64,000 nucleotides of DNA from Mesotaenium endlicherianum (Eukaryota; Streptophyta; Zygnematophyceae; Zygnematales; Mesotaeniaceae), in the NCBI GenBank assembly GCA_009602735.1, contig WELA01007148.1:21538-85537 (forward strand), given 5' to 3'. Shown piece by piece: positions 1-11,800 of the stretch. The position numbers and the translations under genes are program-made. How positions within the stretch are numbered: position 1 is the first letter of the stretch; each line of letters starts with the position of its first letter. The notes below the pieces were generated by a model, which was given only the letters and a program-made list of their open reading frames with translations, was not told the DNA's origin and ran no database searches.

Positions 1-2
1 TA

Positions 3-2567
3 CGGAGCGGCTACCACCAGATTTGCATCGCAGAACCGGACATAGAGAAAACGGCATTCAGGACAAGATATGGACATTTTGAGTTCCTGGTCCTGCCATT
101 TGGACTCACCAACGCGCCAGCAACTTTCATGACTATGATGAACACCATATTTCAGCCCATGGTGGACAGATTTGTGGTGGTATTCATCGATGACATCCTT
201 ATCTACAGCAAGACCCTTGAAGAGCATGCGAGACACTTGAAAGAAGTCCTTGAAGTATTGAAGCAAAACAAGCTGTTTGCGAAGGAGTCAAAATGCGAGT
301 TTGCCAAACAAGAAGTGGAGTTCCTAGGTCTCCACGTGACTGCTGATGGCATCAAGATAGACCCCAAGAAGACCACGGTGGTGGAGGAATGGCCAACCCC
401 CACGACCAAGAAAGAACTCCAGTCATTCTTGGGATTTGCCAATTGGTACAGAAAATTCATCCAAGGCTTCTCGCACATAGCAGCCCCCCTGACAGATCTA
501 CTCAAGAAGGACAGGCTATATACATGGACCGAGAAAGAGGAAGAGGCATTTCAAGAGTTAAAGCGAAGATTGACCACATCCCCGGTGCTCACACTCCCAA
601 GTCCAAACCCAGATTGGCCCTTCCACGTCATCACCGATGCATCTTCCTATGCAATAGGAGCAATCCTGCTTCAAGACCAAGGCAAGGGACTGCAGCCCAT
701 CGCCTACGAGTCAAGGAAGCTAAATCCAGCCGAGCAAAATTATACAACCACGGAGCGAGAGGCATTGGCGATTGTACATGCCTTGAAGGTTTGGCGCTGC
801 TACGTTGAAGGACGCAAAGTACTGGTCACCACGGACCACGAGGCGTTAAAGCACCTCCAAACGCAGCCGTATCTCTCAAGGAGACAAGCAAGATGGAGCG
901 GATACTTGCAACAATACAACATCACGATTCAGTACCAGCCCGGCAAGACAAACCCGGCTGACCCCCTCTCAAGACTGCAATTAAATGCAGTGATGGTATC
1001 CCTGAAGACAGATCTGGAAGCTCGATTTTCAGCCGCCTATGAAAGAGACCCTTACTACAAGAACGGAGAAGCAGCCTTGGACCCATGCAAGAAGCAAGAA
1101 GGCAATTATTGGGTGAGGCAAGATACGGGCCAGAGATGTGTTCCTAATGACATAGACCTCCGGCTCTTGCTTCTACGAGAAGCACACGACAACCCTCTTG
1201 GAGGACACTTTGGAATCCTAAGGACCACGGGCGTTCTAGCTAGGACTTATTGTTGGCCAGGCATGTCTAAGCAAGTCAAGGAGTACTGCAGGAGCTGTGA
1301 CACATGCCAAAGAATCAAGCCATCATCGCAAAAGGCGGGAGGACTCCTCCAACCACTACCAATCCCCGAAAGACAATGGACGGACATCTCAATGGACCTT
1401 ATCGTGGACTTGCCCGTGACACCTCGAGGCCATAATGCAATACTCACGGTGGTGGACAGACTTACCAAGATGGCTCATTTTATTCCCACGACGACTAAGG
1501 CTACAGCACCACAACTTGCAAGACTCATCTTTGACAACATCTTCCGACTCCATGGACTACCATCAAGAATTGTGTCAGATAGAGATCCAAGATTCACAAG
1601 CCATTTCTGGAAAAATCTCTTCAAGAACTTGGGTACATCGCTGGATATGTCTACTGCCTACCACCCACAATCAGATGGGCAAACCGAGCGTATGAATCGT
1701 ACCCTAAAGACCTCTCTAAAGGCCTACGTGTCTACCCTCGAGCAAGACTGGGACATGTACTTGACCCCCCTCGAGTTTGCCTACAACAACACTACGCAGG
1801 CCTCTACCCAAGAGTCCCCATTCTTCCTCAACTATGGCTTCCATCCGACCACGCCACTGAGCTTCACGGCTGGCCATGATGAAGTACCTGCAGCCACAGA
1901 TTTTATGGAGACATTAGAAGCAGCCCTTACAGCAGCGAAGAAAGCTCTACAACACGCGCAAGATGCTCAAGCAAGAGTGGCGAACAGATCCAGAAGAGAA
2001 ATTACGTACAGAGTGGGTGACAACGTGTTACTATCATCCAAGAACATTTCCCTGAACAACAGGCCTGCCGGCAGCAAGTTCTCTCCCAAGTATTTGGGAC
2101 CCTTCAAGATTATCCAGCAAGTCAACCCCGTTGCTTTCAAGCTAGAACTTCCCCAGACTATGCACATCGACCCCGTATTCCACGCTTCCCTCTTCAAGCC
2201 ATATGTGCAACCCGACAACAAGTTCCCAGGACGTGTGACAACCCCACCAGCCCCAACAATAGTGGATGATCATTTGGAGTACGAAGTGGAAGACATAGTG
2301 GCTATGAGAAATTTCAGGAGACAGCAGCAATACTTGATCAAGTGGAAAGGATATCCAGATTCGGAGAATAGTTGGGTGGCGGCGCACTACCTTGACAAAG
2401 TTCAGAGAAAGTTGAAGCGCTTCCATGCCGCCAACCCCCATCTTGGACCAGCCCCAAGTCTCTCTACTAGAAGCCCGAAGACTTCAGGGAGGCAGCCTGC
2501 CACCATCAAGAAGCAGCAGAAGACCCCTTGGAGGCAGCCTGCAAGAACAAGAAAGAGGAAAAATTGA
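3..2567 (+). CDS. pol: pol of A1: RT, RNase H, integrase, chromodomain
   Basis: The frame is open from base 3, so the protein continues to the left of the window. Visible in order: the RT palm, with the catalytic FIDDILIYS at about 189-215; the RNase H core with [13 protein letters not shown] and [10 protein letters not shown]; the integrase HHCC zinc finger ([10 protein letters not shown] through CRSCDTCQ); the integrase core with SDRDPRFTS and YHPQSDGQTERMNR; and a C-terminal chromodomain (YEVEDIVAMR through YLIKWKGYPDSENSW, about 2280-2400). In chromoviruses this domain steers integration to marked chromatin. The order PR-RT-RH-IN-chromodomain is that of Ty3/gypsy. The product would act in cytoplasmic particles and then in the nucleus. 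Confidence 0.92.
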   Translation, partial: RSGYHQICIAEPDIEKTAFRTRYGHFEFLVLPFGLTNAPATFMTMMNTIFQPMVDRFVVVFIDDILIYSKTLEEHARHLKEVLEVLKQNKLFAKESKCEFAKQEVEFLGLHVTADGIKIDPKKTTVVEEWPTPTTKKELQSFLGFANWYRKFIQGFSHIAAPLTDLLKKDRLYTWTEKEEEAFQELKRRLTTSPVLTLPSPNPDWPFHVITDASSYAIGAILLQDQGKGLQPIAYESRKLNPAEQNYTTTEREALAIVHALKVWRCYVEGRKVLVTTDHEALKHLQTQPYLSRRQARWSGYLQQYNITIQYQPGKTNPADPLSRLQLNAVMVSLKTDLEARFSAAYERDPYYKNGEAALDPCKKQEGNYWVRQDTGQRCVPNDIDLRLLLLREAHDNPLGGHFGILRTTGVLARTYCWPGMSKQVKEYCRSCDTCQRIKPSSQKAGGLLQPLPIPERQWTDISMDLIVDLPVTPRGHNAILTVVDRLTKMAHFIPTTTKATAPQLARLIFDNIFRLHGLPSRIVSDRDPRFTSHFWKNLFKNLGTSLDMSTAYHPQSDGQTERMNRTLKTSLKAYVSTLEQDWDMYLTPLEFAYNNTTQASTQESPFFLNYGFHPTTPLSFTAGHDEVPAATDFMETLEAALTAAKKALQHAQDAQARVANRSRREITYRVGDNVLLSSKNISLNNRPAGSKFSPKYLGPFKIIQQVNPVAFKLELPQTMHIDPVFHASLFKPYVQPDNKFPGRVTTPPAPTIVDDHLEYEVEDIVAMRNFRRQQQYLIKWKGYPDSENSWVAAHYLDKVQRKLKRFHAANPHLGPAPSLSTRSPKTSGRQPATIKKQQKTPWRQPARTRKRKN

Positions 2568-3336
2568 CATTAGACACTCTTCTCTTCTCGCAGTTTCTGG
2601 ACAGAAAACTAAAACTGCTACTGGTAATAGGTCTCTGCATAATAAATTCTGAAAATTTACCTGGCTGTATTCCATGAGTAGCCGGTCATTTAGAGTCCAA
2701 GTTTGCTCAATTTGGAGCACTGGTGAGAGAGATATGATGCTCTAAGTAGAAGGGGGTCAGGCTGCTGGCATTGTTAGGGCAGAATATGCCTTCTGACATT
2801 GTGCCCTCCCCTGAACTTGGAATGCTCTGAAACTCAAGACTCTGGTAGAACATCTTACAGCGCCCAGTTTGAGACTTAGTTTGCAGAATTTGAAGAAGTA
2901 TAGAAGGACTTATGATTTTCAGAAGTTTCTGCACAGATTTGGAGGAGTCCCTACCATCTCAGCTCTCAACGACAGTCCAGAAATTAGAATGCTCTCAAAT
3001 TTGGTGACCCGGTAGAGTTCTCCGACGCGGTCTGTTTGGCGCTCAAATTTTTAGATTTGGAGTAGTTCTGTGGCCGCTATAAGTTTTTGAATTTGTGGCA
3101 GATTCTGGGCCAACTTGTATAATTTTCTTTATCATTAAGGAGTAGGCTAGCCAATAAGGTCACACCACCTACGACCTTGCCTAGTCTACCTTACATGTGT
3201 CGCACCTGACTTGGCGCCTTTGACTAGTCCTCTTCACATATGTGGCATCTGACTTGAAACTGTTGACTAGTTTGCTCCACATATGTAAGACCTGGCTTGA
3301 CGCGCCGAGACGTCGCTTTTTCTATCCGGGGGGTGA
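2568..3336 (+). other. 3' untranslated tail of A1 with polypurine tract
   Basis: This gene-free stretch lies between the pol stop and the 3' LTR. It is shared almost base for base with A3 (41225-41992) and, in reverse, with the left end of A2 (17885-18170), so it belongs to the element. It ends in a purine-rich run just before the LTR, as expected of the plus-strand primer. I see no additional coding region. Confidence 0.75.
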
Positions 3337-3838
3337 TGTCGTGATTTGAGTTATTATATATTAGTTTGCATATATTTAATGTTTTCAAATATATTTGGAG
3401 TAGTATTGTGTGGAGTCAAGTGTGAATAGGTACTCTAGTAACGTGGTTCATGTCCTTTGAACCTTCCAAGGCATTTTCGAAGTGAGAGGAAAGACCAAGA
3501 AGAACTCCATGTGGCAAAAGTCAAATATGCCATTTTTAGGTCAAAAGGACATGTGTACATTATTCTAGAAAGAGGTGGCAAGTTTTGGGATGTGTTGGGT
3601 GCCAACACATCAACATACACTTTCCTAGAAATTACTTATGTAACAAGTATATAAACAAGAGCTAGAACATAGAAAGACATTCCAGAATCACTCTTGTACT
3701 TGCCAAAATCCAGAAATATATTAACTTTCAAGAAGCCATCTCTCTTTCAAGAAGCTACCACTTGTGTTCAAAGATCCTTGTCTTGAATAGATAAAATATT
3801 CTATTTCACTGAGTACTTTATCTATCTGTTTCCCTACA
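3337..3838 (+). repeat. Family A LTR, 3' LTR of A1 (502 bp)
   Basis: The boundaries TGTCGTGATTT and CCCTACA give TG...CA ends. They match the A3 3' LTR (41993-42496) and the A3 5' LTR tail at 36063, which is followed directly by a primer-binding site. A TATA-like GTATATAAAC sits at 3647-3656, as expected of an LTR promoter. Confidence 0.85.
3647..3656 (+). promoter_or_regulatory. Candidate TATA box of family A LTR
   Basis: GTATATAAAC lies in the middle of the LTR and is repeated at the same relative place in A3 (42304-42313). It is the best candidate for the RNA start signal of this family. It is inferred from sequence and position only. Confidence 0.45.
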
Positions 3839-3914
3839 AATTCATTTCAGTGGTATCCGAGCTCTTATCACAGTTTTTTGGATGGTAATACAGTCCCGCT
3901 CTCAAACTAACGGT

Positions 3915-5346
3915 TGTAATGAACCAATATATTACTAGATATAATATTCATTTGAAGTACTTAATTGATTCAGTTTACTGTACTTTGGGTAATAGTAAGT
4001 CTACTGGACTTTTAATAATATTTAATACAATGATTCAGCCGGGAGCAGGCGACTGAAGTCAACAGTGGTCAGCTTGCTGACACTTTCTTTAACAGTCAGC
4101 TGACTGCCGTACTCGGTATCAGTGAACTGCCTAGATATGCATCTAAGTGTGATATGCTAGATGAATAACCAGAGGACACCCTTGGGTGGATGGCGATTCG
4201 GGATGATGGGAGATGGCTGTGAATTTGGTTAGCCGAGGTTCTACCGACGTGGTTAACTCCCTGAAATGAATCGACTTACCAAATAGGCGATTAACAATTA
4301 ATAAAGATCTTTATATCAGCAAGTAATCTTTATGGTATTTTTCGTTAACTGGTTAAACGGCAAAGGACAACACACTAGCAGTGAATAATACTCGTAAGTC
4401 AAATGCGAGTAAACTAGCATCAATAATGCAAATCAGTAAACTCATACATAAACAAGGTTAGAAGACAGTGCGTATCAATGGCTTCTCGCCTTGGATTCAG
4501 ATCGCTCTCAGCAAGCTGTACAAGAGAGTTGGCCTCATTTCCAAATGCCGAACTCGAGAGTAATGCATAGCATATGTATATGGAATGAGTTTACTGTTCA
4601 ACGGTCAGTGCGATGGCACCGCCTACCCGGGAGTTAACCACGTTGGTAGGACCTCGGTTAACCAAATCCACCGCCATCTCCCATCATCCCGAATCGCCAT
4701 CCATCATAGGGATGTCATCTGGCCATTCATCTAGCATACCACACTTAGATGCATATCGAGGCAGTTTGCTGCTACCGAGTACGGAAGTCAGCAGGCTGTC
4801 AAAGATTGTGTCAGCAAGCTGACTTAAGGTGACCTCAACCTGCTACTTCGGGCCGAGTCATTAAACTGATATTAAATATAAAGTCCGGCAGACTGATCAT
4901 TAACTAGAGTTCAGCAGGCTGAACTTATTTAACTATATTATTTAAATGAATATTATGTCAACCAATATACTGATTCATTACACTCCCGGATAGGCGGTGC
5001 CATCGCACTTGCCGTTGAACAGTAAACTCATTCCATGTACATAGGTTAGGGCATGCTCTCAAGTTTGGCATTCGAAAACGAGGCCAACTCTTTTGTAACG
5101 CTTATTGAGGGAAATCTGAATCCAAGGCGAGAAGCCATTGATGCAAACTGTCTTCTAACCTTGCTTATGTATGAGTTTATTGATTGCATGATTGATGCTC
5201 GTTTACTTGCATGTGACTCATGAGTATTGCTTAGTGTGGTCTTTTACTGATTAATAAGTTAACCAAAAAATAACATAAAGATTACTTGCTGATATGAAGA
5301 TTTATTATTAATTGTTAATCGCTTATTGGTAAGTCAATTTATTTCA
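3915..5346 (+). repeat. Family B LTR (plus), split by a nested LTR
   Basis: This is LTR sequence in two blocks, 3915-4261 and 4983-5346. It matches the other B LTRs (5888-6609, 12870-13589, 14782-15500, 24622-25341, 32823-33542). The two blocks read continuously once the insert and one 5-bp duplication are set aside; the LTR would then be about 707 bp. Confidence 0.85.
4262..4982 (-). repeat. Solo family B LTR inside another B LTR
   Basis: This 721-bp LTR has TG...CA ends on the minus strand. It is flanked on both sides by CTCCC (4257-4261 and 4983-4987), a 5-bp target-site duplication. A solo LTR forms when the two LTRs of an inserted element recombine, so a full B element once sat here in the opposite orientation to its host LTR. 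Confidence 0.9.
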
Positions 5347-5389
5347 GCGGTCCATACAACACGGAAGGTAAGGGAGTGCATTTCTTTGG

Positions 5390-5462
5390 TGTCATGCGCG
5401 TCCTTGTTGAGTCTTTTTGGTGTCTGGTAGTAGCACATACGGGTGGAGGGCCAATGACAAGA
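5390..5462 (+). repeat. Family C 5' LTR, first part
   Basis: Starts TGTCATGCGCG and matches the beginning of the C 3' LTR at 58444-58516. It stops at 5462, where the hAT terminus begins, and resumes at 47048. The pair shows that the hAT transposon landed inside this LTR. Confidence 0.8.
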
Positions 5463-5466
5463 CTAG

Positions 5467-5887
5467 TTATGGAATACTCACGTATTGGACATTTGGCGGC
5501 GTATTACGAGGCGTATTTTGCCGTATTTGCAAAATACGTGTAATAGGTGAATTAATAAATTAAGCAGATAGAGCCCGGTTGCGTCGCTCCGCTTTATTCA
5601 ATTCAAAACAATCTGAAAAAGTTTCGATTCGATATTTATTTTGCTCACGTACGGGTCCGCCAACTGGACTGGTCACGACGGACAGACTCGTTTTTAAACG
5701 TCGTGTTTGCCACTTAGCAAGATTGACAACTTATTGTGCCCCCGCTCACTACATTCTGTGCAGATGGCCCCAATCACTCCTAACCCTCCTATTAAATAAA
5801 TTAAACTCACATACAGGTTCAGTTTTTAAGCTTCCACCTATAGTCTATAGCCTATGAAGTAACGTGCATATAATTGCACTGAACTGC
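5467..5887 (-). other. hAT left subterminal region
   Basis: Noncoding stretch between the left terminus and the B1 insertion. It contains repeated CGTATT/AATACG words at 5489-5550, typical of subterminal transposase-binding repeats in hAT elements. No gene is visible. It continues at 15506 once B1 and its duplicated ACTGC are removed. Confidence 0.55.
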
Positions 5888-6609
5888 TGAAATGAATCGA
5901 CTTACCAAATTGACGATTAACAACTACTGAAGATCTTTATATCAGCAAGTAATCTTTATGGTATTTGCTGTAAAGAGAATAAACAGCGAAGGACAACACA
6001 CTAGCAGTAGACCACACTTCGCAAGTCAAATGCAAGTAAACTAGCATCAGTAATGCAATCAATAAACTCATACATAAGCAAGGTTAGAAGACCGTGCGTA
6101 TCAATGGCTTCTCGCCTTGAATTCAGATCTCTCTCTCAGTAAGCTGTACAAGAGAGTTGGCCTCGTTTCCAAATGCCGAACTCGAGAGCAATGCCTAGCA
6201 TATGTACATGGAATGAGTTTACTGTTCAACGGCCAGTGCGATGGCACCGCCTACCCGGGAGTTAACCACGTTGGTAGGACCTCGGTTAACCAAATCCACC
6301 ACCATCTCCCATCATCTCAAATCGCCATCCATCATAGGGGTGTCATCTGGCCATTCTTCTAGCATACCACACTTAGATGTATATCATGGCAGTTTGCTGC
6401 TACCGAGTACGGAAGTCAGCTGGCTGTCAAAGAATGTGTCAACAAGCTGACTTAAGTTGACTTCAGCCTGTTGCTTCCGACTGAGTCCTTAAACTGATAA
6501 TTATATAAAGTCCACCAGACTGAATGTTGACTAAAGTTCAGCAGGCTGAACGTAATCAACTATTATATTTAAATGAACATTATATCTACCAATATACTGA
6601 TTCATTACA
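5888..6609 (-). repeat. B1 3' LTR (722 bp)
   Basis: Ends TG...CA on the minus strand. It is preceded, in minus-strand reading, by a purine-rich tract (AAGTTGGAGGGA, about 6610-6622), the expected plus-strand primer. It contains the palindromic GTTCAGC/GCTGAAC motifs common to all B LTRs. Confidence 0.9.
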
Positions 6610-6721
6610 ATCCCTCCAACTTAACTTGTTGTCGCCTCGACAACATTAAAGTGCAAAAGATTCTAATCAGGGAACTGAATCTGACCCGCCTCCCCCACCG
6701 ACTGCCTTTTTAGCCTGTCAC

Positions 6722-8401
6722 CTAGAGGGTTGTTCCTGGGGCTTCAGGATCAGGAGACGGAGATCTGGACCTAGATCTGGACAGCCCTCTAGGTCTGTCA
6801 CCTGGCCTTCTAAAGAACCCCGTTTGTTCTAGAGTTGGACCTCGAGGAGAACGAAGGATGGTAGCCTGCTCTTCAACCACTTGGATGTTGATCCCCATAT
6901 AGACAGGCATTCCAATAGGATGCTGAATTACATTGGCAAGAGATACATGCCCCTGAGCGAAGGGAGGGGCCGGCATACCTCTGGCCACCCCGCGTGTCCC
7001 TCTTCTGGCACCGCTGTCCTCTGGGGTCTTCTGCCTTTGTCTGCTGCCAAGTACAGTCAGATCAACTTCTTCCCCTGCTTGGGCAGGTAGGCTGGGGGAG
7101 CAAGTGCGAGGTTCGGTTGCCTCCATGGCCGGGGTCACATGCTCTATTCCTGATCTTGGCTCCTGAGGAAGCCCTGCTCTTGCCTGTCCCGGGGTGTCCT
7201 GAGTACCAGCTCTTGATGCTTCTCCTCTGCCTTGTTCTTCTTCCTCATCCTCCTCATCTTCCTCCTCTGAGAGAGTAGGAGTCTCGTCCACTAAGTCGTC
7301 CTGCTCCCTGGTAGACATGGAGTAGTCAACTGACCTCCCTTTCTTAGGGCGCGCTGGAGGTTGCTTGGCCTTCAGCCTGCTGATATCTATCCGGCCTGCA
7401 TTCTTCGCCCATTTGACGAAGGCATGCTTTCCCTTAGAGAAGTAGTCTCTCCCCCTCCTCTTGTGCTCTTTGGTCTCTGCATTCATATTGCTCAGGCAGC
7501 CATTCAGCCTGGGGTCCCAAGGGGCACTGTGAGGTGGTAGGATGAGGTAGCCGTCTAGGCCATAGTGGAAGTCATCCGGTCGGGCTCGGTCACACTCCTG
7601 CTTTTTGTTTGTGACAGTCATCCACCTCCAGTCTGTTGGCTGCTGGTAGTACTGGGGCCCATGCTCAGCCTTCTTCAGTTTACACGAGAACCAGTGGGGA
7701 GAGAACATCTGCTGTCCTGCTTCCCTGGCCAAGTACTCCCAGCTCCTTCTCTCAACTTCATTGTAAGCTGGCAATACTATGAGGTAGAATACCGTATCCT
7801 TAAAGCTATCGCACCGCATGCTCACCATCTTGATGAGTCTCTGATCTCCCACTATTCCCGGTATTGGGACTGGCTTGTTCTCTGAATCATCTGCAAGGTA
7901 CCGGGCCTACTCCGCTGTATAGCCCACCATCTTGGCATAATCTTCGTAAAGGACCACACCAGTGTGTGTCTCAATGTACCTATCCGGTGCTGCAGCTCCT
8001 TCCTTCTGTAGCAGTGTTGTCTGTTCCAGCTTGTTGATCTCCTGGGCTGCCAGCAATGCTTCCTTCAAGTTATCAAAGTTTTGGCCACCCACCACAGTAT
8101 ACCTGTAAGTGGCCAAGCTCTTCTGCCTGTCCGCTTCAGCCTTTTTCCTTCTCTCCTCCTCTGCTGCTGCCGCTTCTTCTTGTTGTTTCTTCTGTCTCTC
8201 CTCCTCAGCTTTCCTGAGGTTTTCTGCTTCCTGATCCTTCTTCCTCTGTGCTTCTTCTGCCGCCTCTTGTTGTCTGCGGACCCTTTGTTGTTCTCTCCTG
8301 GTGAGGGACGTTGACGCCAGCTCCTTCTGGTATTGCTCCATTGTCCTCCTGGCTTCTTCTGCCTTGCGCTTTCTGTCCTCCTTTTGTGTGGTGGGAGCCA
8401 T
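6722..8401 (-). pseudogene. Extra 3' ORF of B1 (coiled coil, acidic tail, SR-like end)
   Basis: This coding region lies between the chromodomain end and the 3' LTR on the same strand as gag-pol, where retroviruses keep env. Its N-terminus is a charged K/E/R/Q-rich stretch likely to form a coiled coil. A compact central region follows, with landmarks YRYTVVGGQNFDNLKEALLA, THTGVVLYEDYAKMVGYTAE and YYQQPTDWRWMTVTNKKQEC. Then come a basic patch, an acidic run (EEEDEEDEEEEQ) and an end rich in RSRSRSPSPDPE. No signal peptide or membrane segment is visible, so it does not look like an envelope protein. It matches the B2 copy along its length. I do not recognise the family. Broken here. Confidence 0.75.
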
Positions 8402-8835
8402 CTTGCACATGTAACCAGGGCACAAGTTAGTAGGATATTGACCTTTGTCATAGGAGTTGCAGGAAGGAAGTAAGTTTGTATTAGTATGGTGGATTCGCTC
8501 CTGTTTACCTTACAGGGTAATTGCTAAGAGTTGACGTAGTTGCAGTGCGCTAAATATAAACGTATGAATGTGTTTTTAAGGTGCGTTAAGTGATGTATTG
8601 CTGTGCGAGGCCCATTTGCCTTCCGCCCAAGGTGCTTCATGTGGGCCAGGCTGTCCCATCTCTCACTATGCTGACACTAAGGATCACATAACCGTCCCAT
8701 CTGTCACTCAGCTGACACTTAGGGTTCACATAACTGTCCCTTTTTCGCTCTCGCAACTAACTGTCATATATTTTCCCCTCCAACTTAAATGAAGACAGGT
8801 CCTCCTGTCATCTTCCCGTGTAAACTAAAATGACC
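8402..8835. other. Spacer between B pol and the extra ORF
   Basis: A noncoding stretch of about 430 bp, conserved in position and mostly in sequence with B2 (27132-27522). It could hold a splice acceptor or start signal for the extra ORF. No motif can be assigned with confidence. Confidence 0.4.
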
Positions 8836-11800
8836 GTTAGGGAGGGGCTCCAGCCGCCCAAAGGTGGAACCGTTTCAACGCCCCTTTGGTCAAATGGCAT
8901 TGGTCAAATGGTCTTTAAATTCCCAAGTGTCCCCAGAGGCATCGTAACCCTTCCATCAAATGAGGTACTTCATGACATATTAAGACGATCGACGTACCGA
9001 GCGCGCGTCTAAAATCTCCTCAACCTCATATTCCTCACGGTCAGCGTCCCGGACAGCGAGAACCGGTCCCGGTTGGACAGGTAACCGACCTGTGAACAGT
9101 GTGTCACCTTTGATGTACGGTTCCAGGAAGGAGACATTAAAGATCGGGTGACCCTTGTATTCTGCTGACATGTTCAGTTTGTAAGCATTTTGACCAACAC
9201 GGCGCACCACCGAGTATGGACCGAACCAGACAGGTCCAAGCTTTTTCTTGACCACACCAGGGAGGTACAGGTGCTGAGAATGTAGTTTGACCAAATCGCC
9301 CTTAGAAAAGGTCAGTTCTCGACGGTGCTGATTAGCGTACTTTTCTTGGTTTTCTTGGGCTTTGTGCAGATTTTGTTGGACTTCTGACAGGGTGTCAGCA
9401 AACTCGTGAGTTAACTGGAGGGAGACGAGATTGTCAATCCCTTCAGGGTGAGTTAAAGACTCCCCTAGGAAATCTAAAGGAGACTTAGGGAGTCTACCCA
9501 GGCTTAGTTCAAAAGGAGTCTTGCCCGTTGACGCGTGCACCGCACTGTTGACGGCAAACTGGATTTGAGGTAACAGATCATCCCAAGTATCTTGTTTTTG
9601 GTTAATATAGACTCTCAGTTCCTCTTACAAATTTCGGTTAGTTCTTTCAGTCTGCCCATCAGTCTGAGGGTGATTTGCTCTGCTGAGCAGCTGCTTGACT
9701 CCCATTGACCCCAATAAAGCTCTCCAGGACTTGGAGGTAAATTTCGAGTCTCTGTCTGAGATTATATTAGAGGGTAGCCCATGTTGGCATACTACATGGT
9801 TGTAGAACTGTCGCGCTGTTTCGAATGCAGTTACTTTAACAGTTGTGGGGATGAAAATGACCATTTTTGTCAATTTATCCACGACTACCAGTATCGAATC
9901 ATGCCCATTGGCAGTTCGTGGCAGTGTGACCACTCAGTCCATGGATATTGTTTCCCAGCGGCTAGCTAGGATGGGCAGCGGTTGGAAGAGGCCCCCCGGT
10001 GGTGTGTGCCTAGACTTATTCTTTTGACAGTGGTCACAGGATTTAACGTATTTCAAGACCTCCCGAGGCAGTCCCTCCCAATGATAATGTTTTGCCAGTT
10101 TGCCAACAGTTTTGGCCTGCCCCAAATGCCCACCCAGTAAACTGTCATGTGCTTGACTCAATAAACGGGACCTTATTTCCAAGTTATTATGAATGACCAG
10201 CTTCACCCTGCCTGAAGTGGTTTCAGTCACCCAGACCCCTCCCTTAAGCTTATACCCGAGTGCAGTAGCACGACACACACCAGTAGTGGGGCTAGGCTCA
10301 AATGTTGGGTCAGAAAGGTAGGCTTTCCTAAGTTGTTCAAGGAAGGACTTTTTCACCTTTAGTGAAGTGAGTGCGCACAGGACTTTATCTACAGCATGCT
10401 GACTAAAGTTCCTTTCTTGCAAGTCAGGTCTTCTAGAGAGTGCATCAGCAGGATTCATCTTCCCTGGTTTGTAGTCGATCTGGACTTGAAACTGCTCCAG
10501 CATCTTGCTCCAGCGGTTCTCCCTCCTTGACAACATGGACTAATTCTGAAAGTGAGTCAGAGCTAGATGATCCGTAATCACCTTAAAGGCTTTACCATGT
10601 AAGTATGCTCTCCACTGTTTGAGCACATGAATAATAGCTTGCAGCTCTTTATTATGCATTGAGTAATTAATCTCCGCTGGAGTAAATTTCATACTCGTAC
10701 AACACAGGATGCCACTCCTGCCTTACCTCACCATCCTTTGTGGTTTTGTCAGCACGCTGCAACAAAATAGCACCCATGGCAAAGTCAGAGGCGTCAGTAA
10801 CCACCTGCATCCGTTTGCTGGGGTCATACACGGCTAGAACCAGGGCAGAACAATGAGCATCTTTAAGGGTCTGGAAGGCAGCCTGCTGCTCTTCCCCCCA
10901 CACATACCCTATGTCTTTCTTAGTAAGGTCAGTCAATTCACTGGTCTTTGTAGAGTAATTCTCAATAAACCTCCTATAGTAGTTAGCCAACCTGAGGAAG
11001 GATCTAACTTCAGAGACAGACTGTGGTATTGGCCAGTCCCTTATGGTCTGGACTTTCTTAGGATCCACACGGATGCCTTCTTTACTGACAACGTGGCCTA
11101 AGAATTCAATACTTTCCTTAAAGAAATCACACTTGCTCATTTTAGCATATAAGTGATTTCTTCTCAGAGTGTCCATGACTGTGTTTAAGTGTTCAGCGTG
11201 CTGAGCTTCATCTTTAGAGAAAATTAAAATATCATCCAGGAAAACTTGCACAAACTTATCCAAATAAGGTCTAAAAATGTCATTCATGGCACCCATGAAG
11301 GTCGCAGGGGCATAAGTCAGTCCAAATGGCATCACGTTATACTCATAGTGTCCATAACGTGTGCGGAAGGCAGTCTTGTGTTCTTCCCCCTCAGCAATTT
11401 TGATTTGATGATAACCACTCTTGAGATCTATCTTACTGAACACCTTAGCACCAGACAGGGCAAGTCCTCGATTCTGGGTAAAGCATACTTGTTCTTTACT
11501 GTAACTCTGTTCGAAGCTCTGTAATCCACACACATCCGCGAATTGCCATCCTTTTTCTTAACAAATACGATGGGTGCACCGTAAGGTGATTTACTGGGGG
11601 AAATATAACCATTTTTCTCAAGCTCTGCAATCTCTGTTTTCAACTCCTCGCTGTCCACATAAAACAAGCCATAAGTGCATGTGTTAAATACATCCGTGTA
11701 CTGAGCAACAATTTTTGCAGCAGTAGGGTGCTCCGGAGTGCTTACCTTTTTCTCCACCACTTCTATAGGTTGAGGAGGTACCTCTCGTAGCAGCAGACAG

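Larger units (their letters stand above)
1..3838 (+). mobile_element. Family A Ty3/gypsy chromovirus copy A1, 3' part
   Basis: This is the 3' part of an LTR retrotransposon cut by the window start. It holds reverse transcriptase, RNase H, integrase and chromodomain coding, then a long untranslated tail of about 770 bp and a 3' LTR at 3337-3838. The right edge falls inside a family B LTR tail that begins at 3839, so A1 inserted into a B element. The same family occurs as A2 (17885-34976, minus) and A3 (35640-42496, plus). The visible coding part looks whole. The family assignment is firm; the left boundary lies outside the window. Confidence 0.9.
3839..5346 (+). mobile_element. Collapsed family B element B3 (LTR tail, PBS, leader, LTR)
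   Basis: The last bases of a B LTR (TTCATTTCA, to 3849) are followed by a primer-binding site (TGGTATCCGAGC, 3851-3862) and a leader resembling the first gag codons of B2. A second B LTR then starts at 3915 (TGTAATGAACC). Almost the whole internal region is absent. The upstream LTR is interrupted by A1. The downstream LTR runs to 5346 and is itself interrupted by a reversed solo B LTR at 4262-4982. It is a broken fossil. Confidence 0.8.

Noticed and set aside
4613-4822. Recurring 69-residue frame starting MAPPTRELTTLVGPRL, found in many places
   Set aside because: It lies wholly within family B LTRs and recurs because the LTR recurs. There are no family motifs, and its start is a chance ATG in the LTR.
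6722-8401. Envelope gene of a retrovirus-like element
   Set aside because: The position fits, but I see no signal peptide, no membrane segment and no cysteine-rich ectodomain. The charged coiled-coil and SR-like composition argues against it.
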